From positions 1 through 10,223 of the forward strand of contig JAVERH010000075.1 in the NCBI GenBank assembly GCA_034007245.1: DNA of 10,223 nucleotides, written 5' to 3'. The notes below the pieces were generated by a model, which did no database searches, had not been told where the DNA came from, and saw only the letters and a program-made list of their open reading frames with translations. This document shows, piece after piece, positions 1 through 6,545 of this stretch; within the stretch, counting starts at the first letter, position 1, and the number at the start of each line of letters is the position of its first letter. The position numbers and the translations under genes were made by a program. The DNA is from Anaerosoma sp034007245. GTDB taxonomy: Bacteria > Actinomycetota > Coriobacteriia > Anaerosomatales > Anaerosomataceae.

Positions 1-202
1 GCGAACCTGTTCGCATTCACCGCCAAGTGGGTGTGCACCGAGATATCCCCAGGAGCTTCTCGAGAGGGGACTCCTCGGATGGTGTTTCTCACTCGCCCTT
101 TTGATCGCGACTCTCGTGGTGATCGTACCGGTGTCAGACGTCTTCCAATGCCTGCATGGTGCGGTCAGTGGGAGTGAAGCGGAGGAGGACGAGGTCGTGT
201 GA
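1..202 (+). CDS. C-terminal end of an unrecognised membrane protein, 5' truncated, probable frameshift
   Basis: The reading frame that ends at the TGA at 200-202 encodes a hydrophobic stretch, LLGWCFSLALLIATLVVIVP, long enough for one membrane helix. An acidic tail (SEAEEDEVV) follows it. The stop overlaps the GTG start of the next gene by four bases (GTGA), the usual arrangement of translationally coupled genes. Third-position G/C is high in this frame only from about base 47 onward. Before that, the frame starting at base 1 (ANLFAFTAKWVCTE...) has the coding-like third positions and this frame does not. The simplest reading is one gene with a one-base shift at the CCCC run at 47-50, caused by mutation or by sequencing or assembly error. 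The family is not recognisable from this fragment. With its coupled partner it may form a small membrane operon, but no function can be assigned. Confidence 0.5.
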   Translation, partial: RTCSHSPPSGCAPRYPQELLERGLLGWCFSLALLIATLVVIVPVSDVFQCLHGAVSGSEAEEDEVV

Positions 203-618
203 AAGGGGCGCGCATGAGCGTGGGGCGTCGTTTCGGCATCCTGATCGGGCTGCTTGTTCTGATTCTGTGGGTGCCTGTCCTAGCGACTGGCCTGCGGTCG
301 CTACGCTCGAGAGATCGCCTGGGTCGTTCGGACGCGTTGATCACAACCGGCGTGTATCGGTACGTACGCCATCCTCTCTATGCGGGTCTGAGCTTTTCGG
401 TGGTCGGGGTGGGTCTCACCCTCGGAAGTCGGCTACTGATAGCGGGCGGTGCGGTGTGGCTCTTTGTCACGTGGGTGTGGTCGGTTGGTGAGGAACGTGA
501 CCTCATGCGACGTTTTGGTTCTGCTTACGAGGTGTACCGGTCGTCGACGCCGCGGACGGTTCCTCATATCACTCGACTATGTGCGGATCTCCGGCGCGGT
601 GGAGCTGTGGGAGGCTGA
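199..618 (+). CDS. Isoprenylcysteine carboxyl methyltransferase (ICMT)/phospholipid methyltransferase-like membrane protein
   Basis: A small integral membrane protein of 139 aa. Residues 13-31 form a first membrane helix and 64-96 hold one long or two short further helices. The family signature is clear: TTGVYRYVRHPLYAG at 49-63 (the GxYxxxRHPxYxG motif), then EERDLMRRFGSAYEVYRSSTP at 98-118. In ICMT and related methyltransferases these regions bind S-adenosylmethionine. Bacterial homologues are widespread and most have unknown substrates (lipid, quinone or modified cysteine), so the substrate is left open. It is short for the family, which is commonly 150-220 aa, and has a minimal N-terminus. 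GTG at 199 is chosen because it overlaps the previous stop and follows GGAGGAGG at 181-188. ATG at 214, behind AAAGGGG, is a possible alternative five codons later. A 5-bp hairpin (618-630) lies at the stop codon but has no T tract. Confidence 0.8.
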   Translation: MKGARMSVGRRFGILIGLLVLILWVPVLATGLRSLRSRDRLGRSDALITTGVYRYVRHPLYAGLSFSVVGVGLTLGSRLLIAGGAVWLFVTWVWSVGEERDLMRRFGSAYEVYRSSTPRTVPHITRLCADLRRGGAVGG

Positions 619-703
619 CCCGTTCCGGGTATCCAGGAGGACCCATGGACTAAGAGGTGAACCCGTCACCGGCGTCGGGTGATTGGTGCGGGTCATCGGG
701 CGG

Positions 704-749
704 GTATACACCTGGAGTCGCGCCCCCGGCGAAGGATATCGGTGTGTAC
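704..749 (+). other. Inverted repeat, 9-bp stem with 28-nt loop
   Basis: GTATACACC at 704-712 pairs with GGTGTGTAC at 741-749, with one G-U wobble. The loop contains a smaller TCGC/GCGA pair (718-721 and 729-732). It could be an operator half-site pair or an RNA hairpin in the leader. It resembles no family that I recognise. Confidence 0.35.
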
Positions 750-902
750 ACAAGCCTCGGCAGGAGTGTATCGGCACTCGCTGTGACCTTCGGTCATGAT
801 CCCCTGGTGTTCCGCGATAGCCCGGTCCGGCCTCCGCCAGACTACCCCGGCTGCCTACACAGCCACTTTCGTCTCCACGGTTCGTCACACTCAACAGCAT
901 CG

Positions 903-984
903 TCGACCCTCCGGCTGCGCTCGCATGAGCACGTGCCGGGGGGTCGATCTGTGCTCGGCCGCGATCCACCCCGGGCGCCGAGTA
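903..984 (+). promoter_or_regulatory. Strong leader hairpin with overlapping alternative stems
   Basis: TCGACCCTCCGGC (903-915) pairs with GCCGGGGGGTCGA (935-947) over 13 bp with a single U-G wobble. A small GCTC/GAGC stem (919-922 and 927-930) caps the loop. Just downstream, TGCTCGGC (952-959) pairs with GCCGAGTA (977-984), again with one wobble. GTGCTC (951-956) could instead pair with GAGCAC (927-932) inside the first loop, so the structures compete. No T tract follows, so a classic intrinsic terminator is unlikely. The element ends about 125 nt before the oxidase start. Whether it lies in the transcript depends on an unmapped promoter. Confidence 0.4.
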
Positions 985-1055
985 GTGAACGGGAGCGCGT
1001 AGAGGGTCGTCTCCTTGTGCGTACCCTGTAGGGGCAGAAGTGAAGTCCTGGCCAC

Positions 1056-1093
1056 TCAGATCAAACAAGGATGTCCGATCGGTCGGGATCTGA
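1056..1093 (+). promoter_or_regulatory. Hairpin directly upstream of the oxidase ribosome-binding site
   Basis: TCAGATC (1056-1062) is perfectly complementary to GATCTGA (1087-1093), and an inner CCGA/TCGG pair (1075-1078 and 1083-1086) stacks on the 3' arm. The structure ends two bases before the Shine-Dalgarno sequence AGAAGGAG (1095-1102). It could modulate translation or mRNA stability. This is based on sequence complementarity alone. Confidence 0.4.
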
Positions 1094-1108
1094 TAGAAGG
1101 AGTGATGG

Positions 1109-4100
1109 ATGGTGAAGAAAGGGCCGTATCGTCTACTCGCACTGACGATCGTGGCTGCTCTTCTCGCCGCAGCGACCGCTGGTATGGCGGTCGCTGCTCC
1201 CGGCGACGAGGACAGCTCCGTCGGACTGCGAGAGCACTACGCACAGAAGACAGAGGATGCGAGGGATCGCCAGGACCGGGTGGTCACTCAGGAAGACAGG
1301 GACGAGGCCGCATCCAACCTGGCGAAGACACTCGAGACTCTCGGGCTACCGTCTGACGCTGGACCCGAAGACTACTTCGAGGCGTTGGCTCTCGAACCTC
1401 CGGGTCCAGGAGATGTTCCTGACTACTCCGGCATGACGCCCAACTGGGCGTATACACCGCCGCTTAGGAAGTTCGTCGACGGACTCCCCGGCCTCGGCCC
1501 GGAGAAGGCGAACAATCTCGGGCAGTACCTGTCGGTAGCCAAGCCCGATACGATCACCTATCCCGGCTCCGACTACTACGAGATCGAGCTGCACGAGTAC
1601 ACGGAGCAGATGCACTCCGATCTGCCTCCCACCACACTCAGAGGCTACGTGCAGATGAACAACGGTACTGACGAGCAGGGTGCCAACACACTTGCACCGG
1701 ATCCTATCCACTATATGGGGCCGACGATCATCGCGTCTAAGGATCGTCCGGTGCGCATCAAGTTCACCAACATGCTCCCCACCGGCGAGGATGGCGATCT
1801 GTTCATCCCCGTGGACACCTCGGTCATGGGCGCGGGCCTGGGTCCGCTGATGGAGGACGTTCCCGAGGGCATGCCAGAGAACTACACCGAGAACCGTGCG
1901 GTTGTGCATCTCCACGGAGGGCGTACCCCGTGGATCAGTGATGGCACGCCGCATCAGTGGATTACGCCGGCGGGAGAGAATACGCCATATCCCGAGGGCG
2001 TCAGCGTAGTGGATGTGCCCGATATGCCGGACCCGGGTGACGGCTCCACGACGCTTTACTACACCAACCAGCAGAGCGCCCGGTTGATGTTCTATCACGA
2101 TCATGCCTGGGGCATCACACGTCTGAACGTGTACGCGGGCGAGGCCGCAGCCTATATCCTGCAGGACGAGACCGAGTTGGCGCTCGTCGATGCCGGTCTG
2201 ATCCCTGAAGAGCAGATCCCGCTCGTCTTCCAGGACAAGACTTTCGTGGATGCTGCGACCATCGGGAAGACCGATCCCACATGGCGGTGGGGTACGGGCC
2301 TTGAGGTGGATGGATATCCAGCGGCCAAGACTGGCGACCTGTGGATGCCGCACGTCTATATGCCGGCCCAGAACCCATTCGATCTCAGTGGGTATAACGC
2401 GATGGGCCGCTGGCACTACGGACCGTGGTTCTGGCCGCCGACAGCGGTAGAGGTCGGTCCTGTCGTCAACCCCTACTACATCAGCGATACAGAAACACCC
2501 GGCCAACCCCCGGAGATCCCCGGCGTGCCGCATCCTTCGATGGGCATGGAGGCGTTCTTCGACACGCCGATCATCAATGGTACCGCCTACCCGTCGCTCG
2601 AGGTCGACCCGAAGTCGTATCGATTCCGGGTCCTGAACGTATCGAACGACCGCTTCTGGAACCTGCAGCTGTACGAGAGCGATCCCACCCCCGGGGCGGT
2701 GCGGGTCTTCGGTCCCGACCGTTACACCACGGCTGCCGAGTCCGCCGAGATGGCGTTCCCCGGCTGGGCCGGAGTGGCTCACGTCGTACTCACATCCGGT
2801 GAGAGCTCCTCGCAGGTCGACGCGCTTTCGGGCGATGGGCTTGCGGGTGTCTATCAGGCGCCGCTGTTGCTGACCAGGCGCGGTAGCCTGCCTGCTGTCA
2901 CCAAAGCCGCTCTCACGGCGATGCCTGACGGCACGATCGTGCACATCGTGGGCGGCACGTCGGCCGTCACGCCTGCGGTCGCCTCGGCGGTCGACGCACT
3001 GCCGAACATCGCGTCCGTCGATCGTGTTGCAGGCGCCGATCGCTACGGGACAGCGGCTGCGGTCGCCACCCGGATGGAGTCTGTGTTAGGCGACGCGTTG
3101 CCGGAGGCTGCATTCATCGTCAACGGTTCCCGGCGCGCCAACTTCTATGACAGTCTGATAGCGGGACCCGCCTCGGTACAGAACCACTATCCGATCCTTC
3201 TGGTGCGCGAGGGTTCGGTCCCGGAGCCGACATTGACTGCGTTGTCGTCTCTCGGGATCACGAGAGGGTTCATCGTAGGAGGATCTGCTGCGGTGAGCGA
3301 CTCTGTGGAGACAGAGCTGGGCGTGGCTGTGGGCGACCGGATATGGGGAGCGAATCGCTATGCGACTGCAGTCGCCTTCGCCGAGCGAGCTCTCGCGGAG
3401 GACTGGTTGCACTTCGACGATATCGGTATCGCTGCGAGCACCATCGATGCACTGTCCGGCGGTGTCTCGCTTGGCCACCTCGGCGGCCCGATGTTGCTGA
3501 CGCAGTCCGACGCTCTGCCCGTCGAGACAGCAGACTTCCTGGCTACCTACAGGCTCGATATCCTTCGCGCCTACGTGTTCGGCGGAAGCGGGGCCGTGAA
3601 CGATGCGGTGTTCGAGATCGTGCTCGGTGTCAACAAGAACGACACCGAGGTGAAGATGGTGCCCGCATCGCCGAGCACCGCCGGGCCGGAAGGTTGGCCG
3701 GTGGACGGGCGCGATGGCGGCGTCCCCGATCCCGCGACCGCGGGCCCCGAGATGATCCAGATCGCGACAGAGGGTGGGTTCCTGCCCGAGCCGGTCGTCT
3801 TGCCGAATCAGCCGATCGACTGGAACGTGGATGTGACCACCTTCAATGCAGGTAACGTCAATGCGGGCACGCTGATGATCGGTCCCGCGGAGCGAGCCGA
3901 TGTGGTCATCGACTTCTCGGAATGGGCCGGAAAGACGCTCATCGTCTACAACGACGCACCCGCTCCGTGGCCTGCGTCCGATCCGCGGTACGACTACTAC
4001 ACCGGCAGCAATGACTACACGGCTGAAGGCGGGCACGCGAGCACGAAGCCCGGCTACGGGCCCAACGTTCGTACGGTGATGCAGATCAAGGTAGCCGAGA

Positions 4101-6412
4101 CGACTCCGGACCCGGCGTTCGATCTGGCTGCACTCGAGGCTGCGTGGGTCACTACCGATACACAGGTCGGTGTTTTCGAGTCTTCTCAGGACGACATCAT
4201 CGTCGCCCAGGAGGCGTACAGTGCCACGTACGACAAGGACTTCTCCGGTACGTGGCCGGACTGGGGTATCGCCCGGATATTCGACACCGAGCTTACCTTC
4301 AAGACGGTAGCCGGAGATCAGGTGACGATACCGCTCGAGCCAAAGGCCATCCAAGACGAGATGGGTGAGACCTTCGACAGGACCTACGGGCGCATGGCCG
4401 GCAAACTCGGCCTGGAGGTGCCCAACACGGTCGCAGGTCTACAGAACTTCAATCTGTATGACTACACGGCACCACCGACAGAGCTGCTTGGGGAGTCGGT
4501 GGAAGGTACCAAGATCGGAGAGCTTGGCGACGGGACGCAGATCTGGAAGATCACACAAAACGGCGTCGACACGCATCCCATGCACTTCCACCTCTTCGAG
4601 GTGCAGCTACTCAATAGGGTCGCATGGGACAACCGCGTCATGATGCCGCTCCCCAACGAGCTCGGCTGGAAAGACACGGTGAAGGTCAACCCGCTTGAGG
4701 ACACGATCGTGGCCCTGCGCCCGGTGATGCCCCAGGTACCCTTCGATCTACCTAACAGCGTCCGTCCGCTCGATCCGGCGATGCCGGTCGGCGCGATTCT
4801 CTGGGACGAAGGCGAGATATTCGATCCACTGGGAGAGCCACTGTTCCCGGTGATCAACAAAATGATCAACTTCGGGTGGGAGTACGTGTGGCATTGCCAT
4901 ATCCTCAGCCATGAAGAGATGGATATGATGAGGCCGATGTCGTTCGGTGTCACTCCTCACGCGCCGAGTGATCTGGCTGTGTCGCTCGAACTCGGTGTGG
5001 CGAACCTTAGCTGGACCGACAACTCCATCAACGAGAGCGGCTTCGTCATCGAGCGGGCAGAGGACTCAGGGTTCACGAGCGCTGTGGTGACGTTCGACGT
5101 GGCCGAGAATGCGACGTCGTTCGGGGACGACACGGCGGTGCCGGGTGTGACGTACTACTATCGCATCCATAGCACCAACGTGATCGGCGATCCGACTGGA
5201 TATCAGGGTTCGACCGGCTTCCCCACCAGGACGTTCGATTCGACGCTATCCAACGTCGTCTCGATGATCAACGAGGGCGTGGGACCGGACGCCTTCCGAG
5301 CGCTCGGTAGAGAGATATTCTTCGATACCGACCTCTCCGATCCCGCGGGACAGTCGTGCGCCTCATGTCACGATCCGGCGGCCGGCTTCGCTGATCCTGA
5401 TGGAGACGCGATCTCATCCGGTGCGGTGGCCGGTGTCTTCGGCAACCGGAACGCACCGATGGTATCGTACGCCGCGTTCATCCCACCGTTCGGTTTTGAC
5501 GAGACCATCGGCGAGTACGTCGGAGGTCAGTTCTGGGATGGCAATGTGGACACGCTTGAAGAGCAGGTCAGGGGGCCGTTCCTGAACCCGCTCGAGATGA
5601 ACATGGCCGACGAGCAAGCGGTGGTCGAAGCGGTGGCTGCATCGGCGTACGCGCCCGACTTCCTGGTCGCGTTCGGCCCGGCTAGCCTAGAGCTCTCGGA
5701 TACAGCTTCGTTCGGTCGTATCGCCGCGGTCATCGGCGCATACGAGCGCACTGCCGAAGTGAGTCCGTTCACCTCCAGGCATGACTATGCGATGAAGGTG
5801 TTCGGACCGGAGCGAATGATGGCGTTCACCATGCAAGAGCGTCAGGGGATGCTGCTCTTCAACAGCACAGCGAAGTGCTGGGTGTGTCACACCACATCGA
5901 TGGGCGGCATGCCGGACATGAGCAGCATGAATGCCGGTACCGGGACGTCCATGGCTGAGGCGATGGCGTACTCGCCGGAGCAAACGGTCTTCTTCAGCGA
6001 CTACCGGTACTCGAATCTTGGTATACCGAAGAACGAGACGAACCCGTTTTACGCCTTGCCGCCCGAGCTCAATCCCGATGGGGCGGAGTGGGTCGATCAC
6101 GGACTTGCAGCGGTGCTCCCGGGTGGTGTGGCGGCGAACCCGACACAGGACGGCAAGTTCAAGACACCGAGCCTGCGCAACGTCGCGCTCACCGCGCCAT
6201 ACGGACACAACGGTCACTTCGCGACGCTCAAGGAGATCGTCGAGTTCTACAACACGAGGGACGTGCCCGGTGCCGGATGGGCCGAGCCTGAGGTCCCGGC
6301 AAACGTCGATGTGGAGAACATGGGCGACCTGGGACTCACGGACGCCGAAGTGGACGCGATCGTGGCGTTCCTCGAGACCCTGAGCGATGGATGGGTACCT
6401 GCGGCGCCGTAG
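1109..6412 (+). CDS. Secreted multicopper oxidase / CWB2 / fibronectin III / di-heme MauG-type peroxidase fusion protein
   Basis: This 1767-aa exported protein starts at ATG 1109, six bases after AGAAGGAG. Residues 1-29 form a Sec-type signal peptide (KK, hydrophobic core, AVA cleavage site) with no twin arginine. A CotA-like laccase fold follows and carries every copper motif: HLHG (267-270), HDH (330-332), HPMHFH (1156-1161) and HCHILSHEEMDM (1262-1273), giving the T1 ligands H1156, C1263, H1268 and M1273. The cupredoxin part is interrupted at about 531-842 by three CWB2 repeats, between NLQLYESD and EVKMVPA. A fibronectin III domain spans about 1283-1378. From about 1384 to the end lies a di-heme cytochrome c peroxidase/MauG domain with CASCH (1417-1421), FWDG (W1476), CWVCH (1590-1594), a Met-rich loop (1598-1619) and TPSLRNVALTAPYGHNG (1686-1702). 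Multicopper oxidases reduce O2 to water with electrons from phenols, metals or other donors, and MauG-type enzymes use peroxide or high-valent heme iron. A wall-anchored extracellular redox enzyme is inferred, with the substrate unknown. There is no LPXTG motif. The gene appears monocistronic. Confidence 0.93.
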   Translation: MVKKGPYRLLALTIVAALLAAATAGMAVAAPGDEDSSVGLREHYAQKTEDARDRQDRVVTQEDRDEAASNLAKTLETLGLPSDAGPEDYFEALALEPPGPGDVPDYSGMTPNWAYTPPLRKFVDGLPGLGPEKANNLGQYLSVAKPDTITYPGSDYYEIELHEYTEQMHSDLPPTTLRGYVQMNNGTDEQGANTLAPDPIHYMGPTIIASKDRPVRIKFTNMLPTGEDGDLFIPVDTSVMGAGLGPLMEDVPEGMPENYTENRAVVHLHGGRTPWISDGTPHQWITPAGENTPYPEGVSVVDVPDMPDPGDGSTTLYYTNQQSARLMFYHDHAWGITRLNVYAGEAAAYILQDETELALVDAGLIPEEQIPLVFQDKTFVDAATIGKTDPTWRWGTGLEVDGYPAAKTGDLWMPHVYMPAQNPFDLSGYNAMGRWHYGPWFWPPTAVEVGPVVNPYYISDTETPGQPPEIPGVPHPSMGMEAFFDTPIINGTAYPSLEVDPKSYRFRVLNVSNDRFWNLQLYESDPTPGAVRVFGPDRYTTAAESAEMAFPGWAGVAHVVLTSGESSSQVDALSGDGLAGVYQAPLLLTRRGSLPAVTKAALTAMPDGTIVHIVGGTSAVTPAVASAVDALPNIASVDRVAGADRYGTAAAVATRMESVLGDALPEAAFIVNGSRRANFYDSLIAGPASVQNHYPILLVREGSVPEPTLTALSSLGITRGFIVGGSAAVSDSVETELGVAVGDRIWGANRYATAVAFAERALAEDWLHFDDIGIAASTIDALSGGVSLGHLGGPMLLTQSDALPVETADFLATYRLDILRAYVFGGSGAVNDAVFEIVLGVNKNDTEVKMVPASPSTAGPEGWPVDGRDGGVPDPATAGPEMIQIATEGGFLPEPVVLPNQPIDWNVDVTTFNAGNVNAGTLMIGPAERADVVIDFSEWAGKTLIVYNDAPAPWPASDPRYDYYTGSNDYTAEGGHASTKPGYGPNVRTVMQIKVAETTPDPAFDLAALEAAWVTTDTQVGVFESSQDDIIVAQEAYSATYDKDFSGTWPDWGIARIFDTELTFKTVAGDQVTIPLEPKAIQDEMGETFDRTYGRMAGKLGLEVPNTVAGLQNFNLYDYTAPPTELLGESVEGTKIGELGDGTQIWKITQNGVDTHPMHFHLFEVQLLNRVAWDNRVMMPLPNELGWKDTVKVNPLEDTIVALRPVMPQVPFDLPNSVRPLDPAMPVGAILWDEGEIFDPLGEPLFPVINKMINFGWEYVWHCHILSHEEMDMMRPMSFGVTPHAPSDLAVSLELGVANLSWTDNSINESGFVIERAEDSGFTSAVVTFDVAENATSFGDDTAVPGVTYYYRIHSTNVIGDPTGYQGSTGFPTRTFDSTLSNVVSMINEGVGPDAFRALGREIFFDTDLSDPAGQSCASCHDPAAGFADPDGDAISSGAVAGVFGNRNAPMVSYAAFIPPFGFDETIGEYVGGQFWDGNVDTLEEQVRGPFLNPLEMNMADEQAVVEAVAASAYAPDFLVAFGPASLELSDTASFGRIAAVIGAYERTAEVSPFTSRHDYAMKVFGPERMMAFTMQERQGMLLFNSTAKCWVCHTTSMGGMPDMSSMNAGTGTSMAEAMAYSPEQTVFFSDYRYSNLGIPKNETNPFYALPPELNPDGAEWVDHGLAAVLPGGVAANPTQDGKFKTPSLRNVALTAPYGHNGHFATLKEIVEFYNTRDVPGAGWAEPEVPANVDVENMGDLGLTDAEVDAIVAFLETLSDGWVPAAP
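2702..3634 (+). repeat. Three tandem cell-wall-binding repeat 2 (CWB2) units encoded inside the oxidase gene
   Basis: Three diverged units of about 107, 105 and 99 residues begin at R532, R639 and R744. Each opens with the same signature: RVFGPDRYTTA, RVAGADRYGTA and RIWGANRYATA. Each carries a later GG-[TS]-x-AV turn: GGTSAVT, GGSAAVS and GGSGAVN. Three is the standard copy number for CWB2 modules, which in clostridial wall proteins bind secondary cell-wall polymers without covalent attachment. The module here is internal, not terminal. The repeats are similar at the protein level and not at the DNA level, so this is an old triplication and not a recent duplication. Confidence 0.9.
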
Positions 6413-6438
6413 GTCGGACTGAAGGCACATAAGATATA

Positions 6439-6476
6439 CAACGGCGATGGTCTGTGCATGCGGACCGTCGCCGTTG
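6439..6476 (+). terminator. Hairpin terminator of the oxidase fusion gene
   Basis: CAACGGCGATGGTC (6439-6452) pairs with GACCGTCGCCGTTG (6463-6476) over 14 bp with one wobble, leaving a 10-base loop. It begins 27 nt after the stop codon. No T tract follows, so it fits the U-less hairpin terminators seen in high-G+C bacteria. An mRNA 3'-end stabiliser is the alternative. Confidence 0.65.
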
Positions 6477-6501
6477 CGTGCCACTTCGAGTCGGTGCTCG
6501 C

Positions 6502-6510
6502 TGCTATACT
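6502..6510 (+). promoter_or_regulatory. Candidate extended -10 promoter for the yvlD-like/rapZ/yvcK/whiA operon
   Basis: TGCTATACT combines an upstream TG dinucleotide with a -10 box (TATACT) that matches TATAAT at five of six positions. It lies about 35 nt before the GTG start at 6546, leaving room for a leader of roughly 28 nt. No good -35 hexamer is visible at the usual spacing, as is common for extended -10 promoters. It lies just downstream of the terminator hairpin. Confidence 0.5.
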
Positions 6511-6545
6511 ATCGAGACTGGCACAACCCGATGAAGGGAGCACCC

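Larger units (their letters stand above)
619..1108 (+). other. Long intergenic region or leader upstream of the multicopper oxidase fusion gene
   Basis: No convincing gene is present here. Short open frames on both strands lack ribosome-binding sites, coding-like third positions and recognisable protein motifs. The stretch is rich in inverted repeats: ACCCG/CGGGT pairs at 618-630 and again at 661-680, a 9-bp pair at 704-749, GAGTG/CACTC at 764-779, TGACC/GGTCA at 784-796, a 13-bp stem at 903-947, a 6- to 8-bp stem at 952-984, and TCAGATC/GATCTGA at 1056-1093. Five-base stems are expected by chance at this G+C content, and only the longer ones are listed separately. A short palindrome, CCCTGTAGGG, sits at 1024-1033. 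I found no clear -35/-10 pair, no tRNA and no match to a riboswitch consensus I know. Confidence 0.6.

Noticed and set aside
577..1068. Open frame of 163 codons on the minus strand covering the intergenic region
   Set aside because: It has no ribosome-binding site, low-complexity composition and no motif, and it overlaps the 3' end of the methyltransferase gene. The leader hairpins explain the region better.
619..1108. Known riboswitch, tRNA or other catalogued RNA
   Set aside because: I saw no T-loop/acceptor pair for a tRNA and no match to the cobalamin, TPP, SAM, glycine or c-di-GMP-I consensus cores I could check by eye.
1071..1115. Short upstream frame of 14 codons overlapping the oxidase start
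   Set aside because: AAGG abuts its ATG with no spacing, so initiation is unlikely, and the peptide shows no attenuator-like codon run.
1346..2944. Open frame of 532 codons on the minus strand
   Set aside because: It lies fully antisense to the multicopper oxidase, whose frame has all copper motifs. The protein is rich in Arg and His with no recognisable domain, as expected of the mirror of a G+C-rich gene.
3086..4354. Open frame of 422 codons on the minus strand
   Set aside because: It is antisense to the CWB2 and cupredoxin coding region, has no family motif, and its codon positions merely mirror the real gene.
5300..6412. A separate cytochrome c peroxidase gene fused by a sequencing error
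   Set aside because: The frame passes without interruption from the last copper motif through the FN3 domain to the heme domain. There is no internal ribosome-binding site, signal peptide or intergenic gap before the heme domain.
6447..6545. N-terminal extension of the YvlD-like protein
   Set aside because: The extension would run through the terminator arm and the -10 box and has no ribosome-binding site. GTG 6546 has a good one and gives a family-like N-terminus.
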